A stretch of 5,562 bases of DNA, taken from Reyranella sp. (GTDB lineage Bacteria > Pseudomonadota > Alphaproteobacteria > Reyranellales > Reyranellaceae). The notes beneath the pieces are model-generated. The model was given only the letters and a program-made list of their open reading frames with translations. It was not told the origin of the DNA and ran no database searches. The stretch lies in contig JAKFVZ010000477.1 of NCBI GenBank assembly GCA_021732965.1, positions 1 through 5,562 of the forward strand, written 5' to 3'. How positions within the stretch are numbered: position 1 is the first letter of the stretch; each line of letters starts with the position of its first letter. The translations under genes were made by a program, and so were the position numbers. Positions 5,493-5,562 of the stretch are shown piece after piece.

Positions 5493-5562
5493 GGAGCGCT
5501 CCGCTGGAGCGCGTCTCGAAGGGTGGGCGCGCGCACCTTGCCTGTTGCCCATCCTTCGAGAC
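5481..5562. repeat. Palindromic intergenic repeat element, running to the window edge
   Basis: The element contains nested inverted repeats. GCGCTCC/GGAGCGC at 5496-5502 and 5506-5512 forms a 7-bp stem with a 3-base loop, flanked by CACCCT (5485-5490) and AGGGTG (5520-5525). GTCTCGAAGGGTGGGC (5513-5528) is repeated inverted at 5547-5562 as GCCCATCCTTCGAGAC, with one mismatch in 16 and an 18-base spacer. From memory, strings such as CCTCACCCTGAGGAGCGC and CGTCTCGAAGGGTGGGC are dispersed in many Bradyrhizobium- and Reyranella-like genomes. The transcript could fold into strong hairpins that end or stabilise the upstream mRNA. The element probably continues beyond the window. Confidence 0.75.

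Overview
The window looks like chromosomal DNA of a GC-rich, facultatively respiring alphaproteobacterium. Coding regions use strongly G/C-ending codons, and the nitrate transporter resembles the fused NarK1-NarK2 protein known from Paracoccus. The right edge carries a palindromic intergenic repeat that I recognise from Bradyrhizobium/Rhodopseudomonas/Reyranella-type genomes. The genus cannot be fixed from sequence reading alone.

Left block (1-2455), anaerobic nitrate respiration. A minus-strand narK gene runs off the left edge. The visible 526 residues contain one complete 12-helix NarK-type transporter, a cytoplasmic linker and the start of a second NarK domain. A Crp/Fnr-family regulator without iron-sulfur cysteines is divergently transcribed from it. 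Between them is a near-perfect FNR-type box, TTGAC-CTGG-ATCAA, positioned as a class II activator site for narK. This matches the narR/narK arrangement of Paracoccus, so narGHJI may lie beyond the left edge.

Middle block (2456-3854). Two hairpins separate the regulator from a convergent minus-strand gene for a small SET-domain protein with a basic Lys/Arg/Ala/Pro-rich N-terminal tail. Its start codon is uncertain and probably not ATG. A short, less GC-rich divergent intergenic region (about 3095-3269) carries a plausible minus-strand promoter and leads into a plus-strand Nudix hydrolase of the ADP-sugar pyrophosphatase type.

Right block (3855-5562). Downstream of the Nudix gene, on the same strand, are a malate/L-lactate dehydrogenase-superfamily (Ldh_2) oxidoreductase and, 5 bp later, a four-helix membrane protein with a likely TTG start and a good Shine-Dalgarno. 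The three genes may form one transcription unit. The window ends in a palindromic repeat whose first bases supply the stop codon of the membrane protein gene.

I see no RNA genes, CRISPR array, insertion sequence or phage genes. Nothing here amounts to a clearly new system. The points most worth following are the SET-domain protein, the altered substrate-site residues in the dehydrogenase, the Gln substitution in the regulator's recognition helix, and the repeat that ends a coding sequence.
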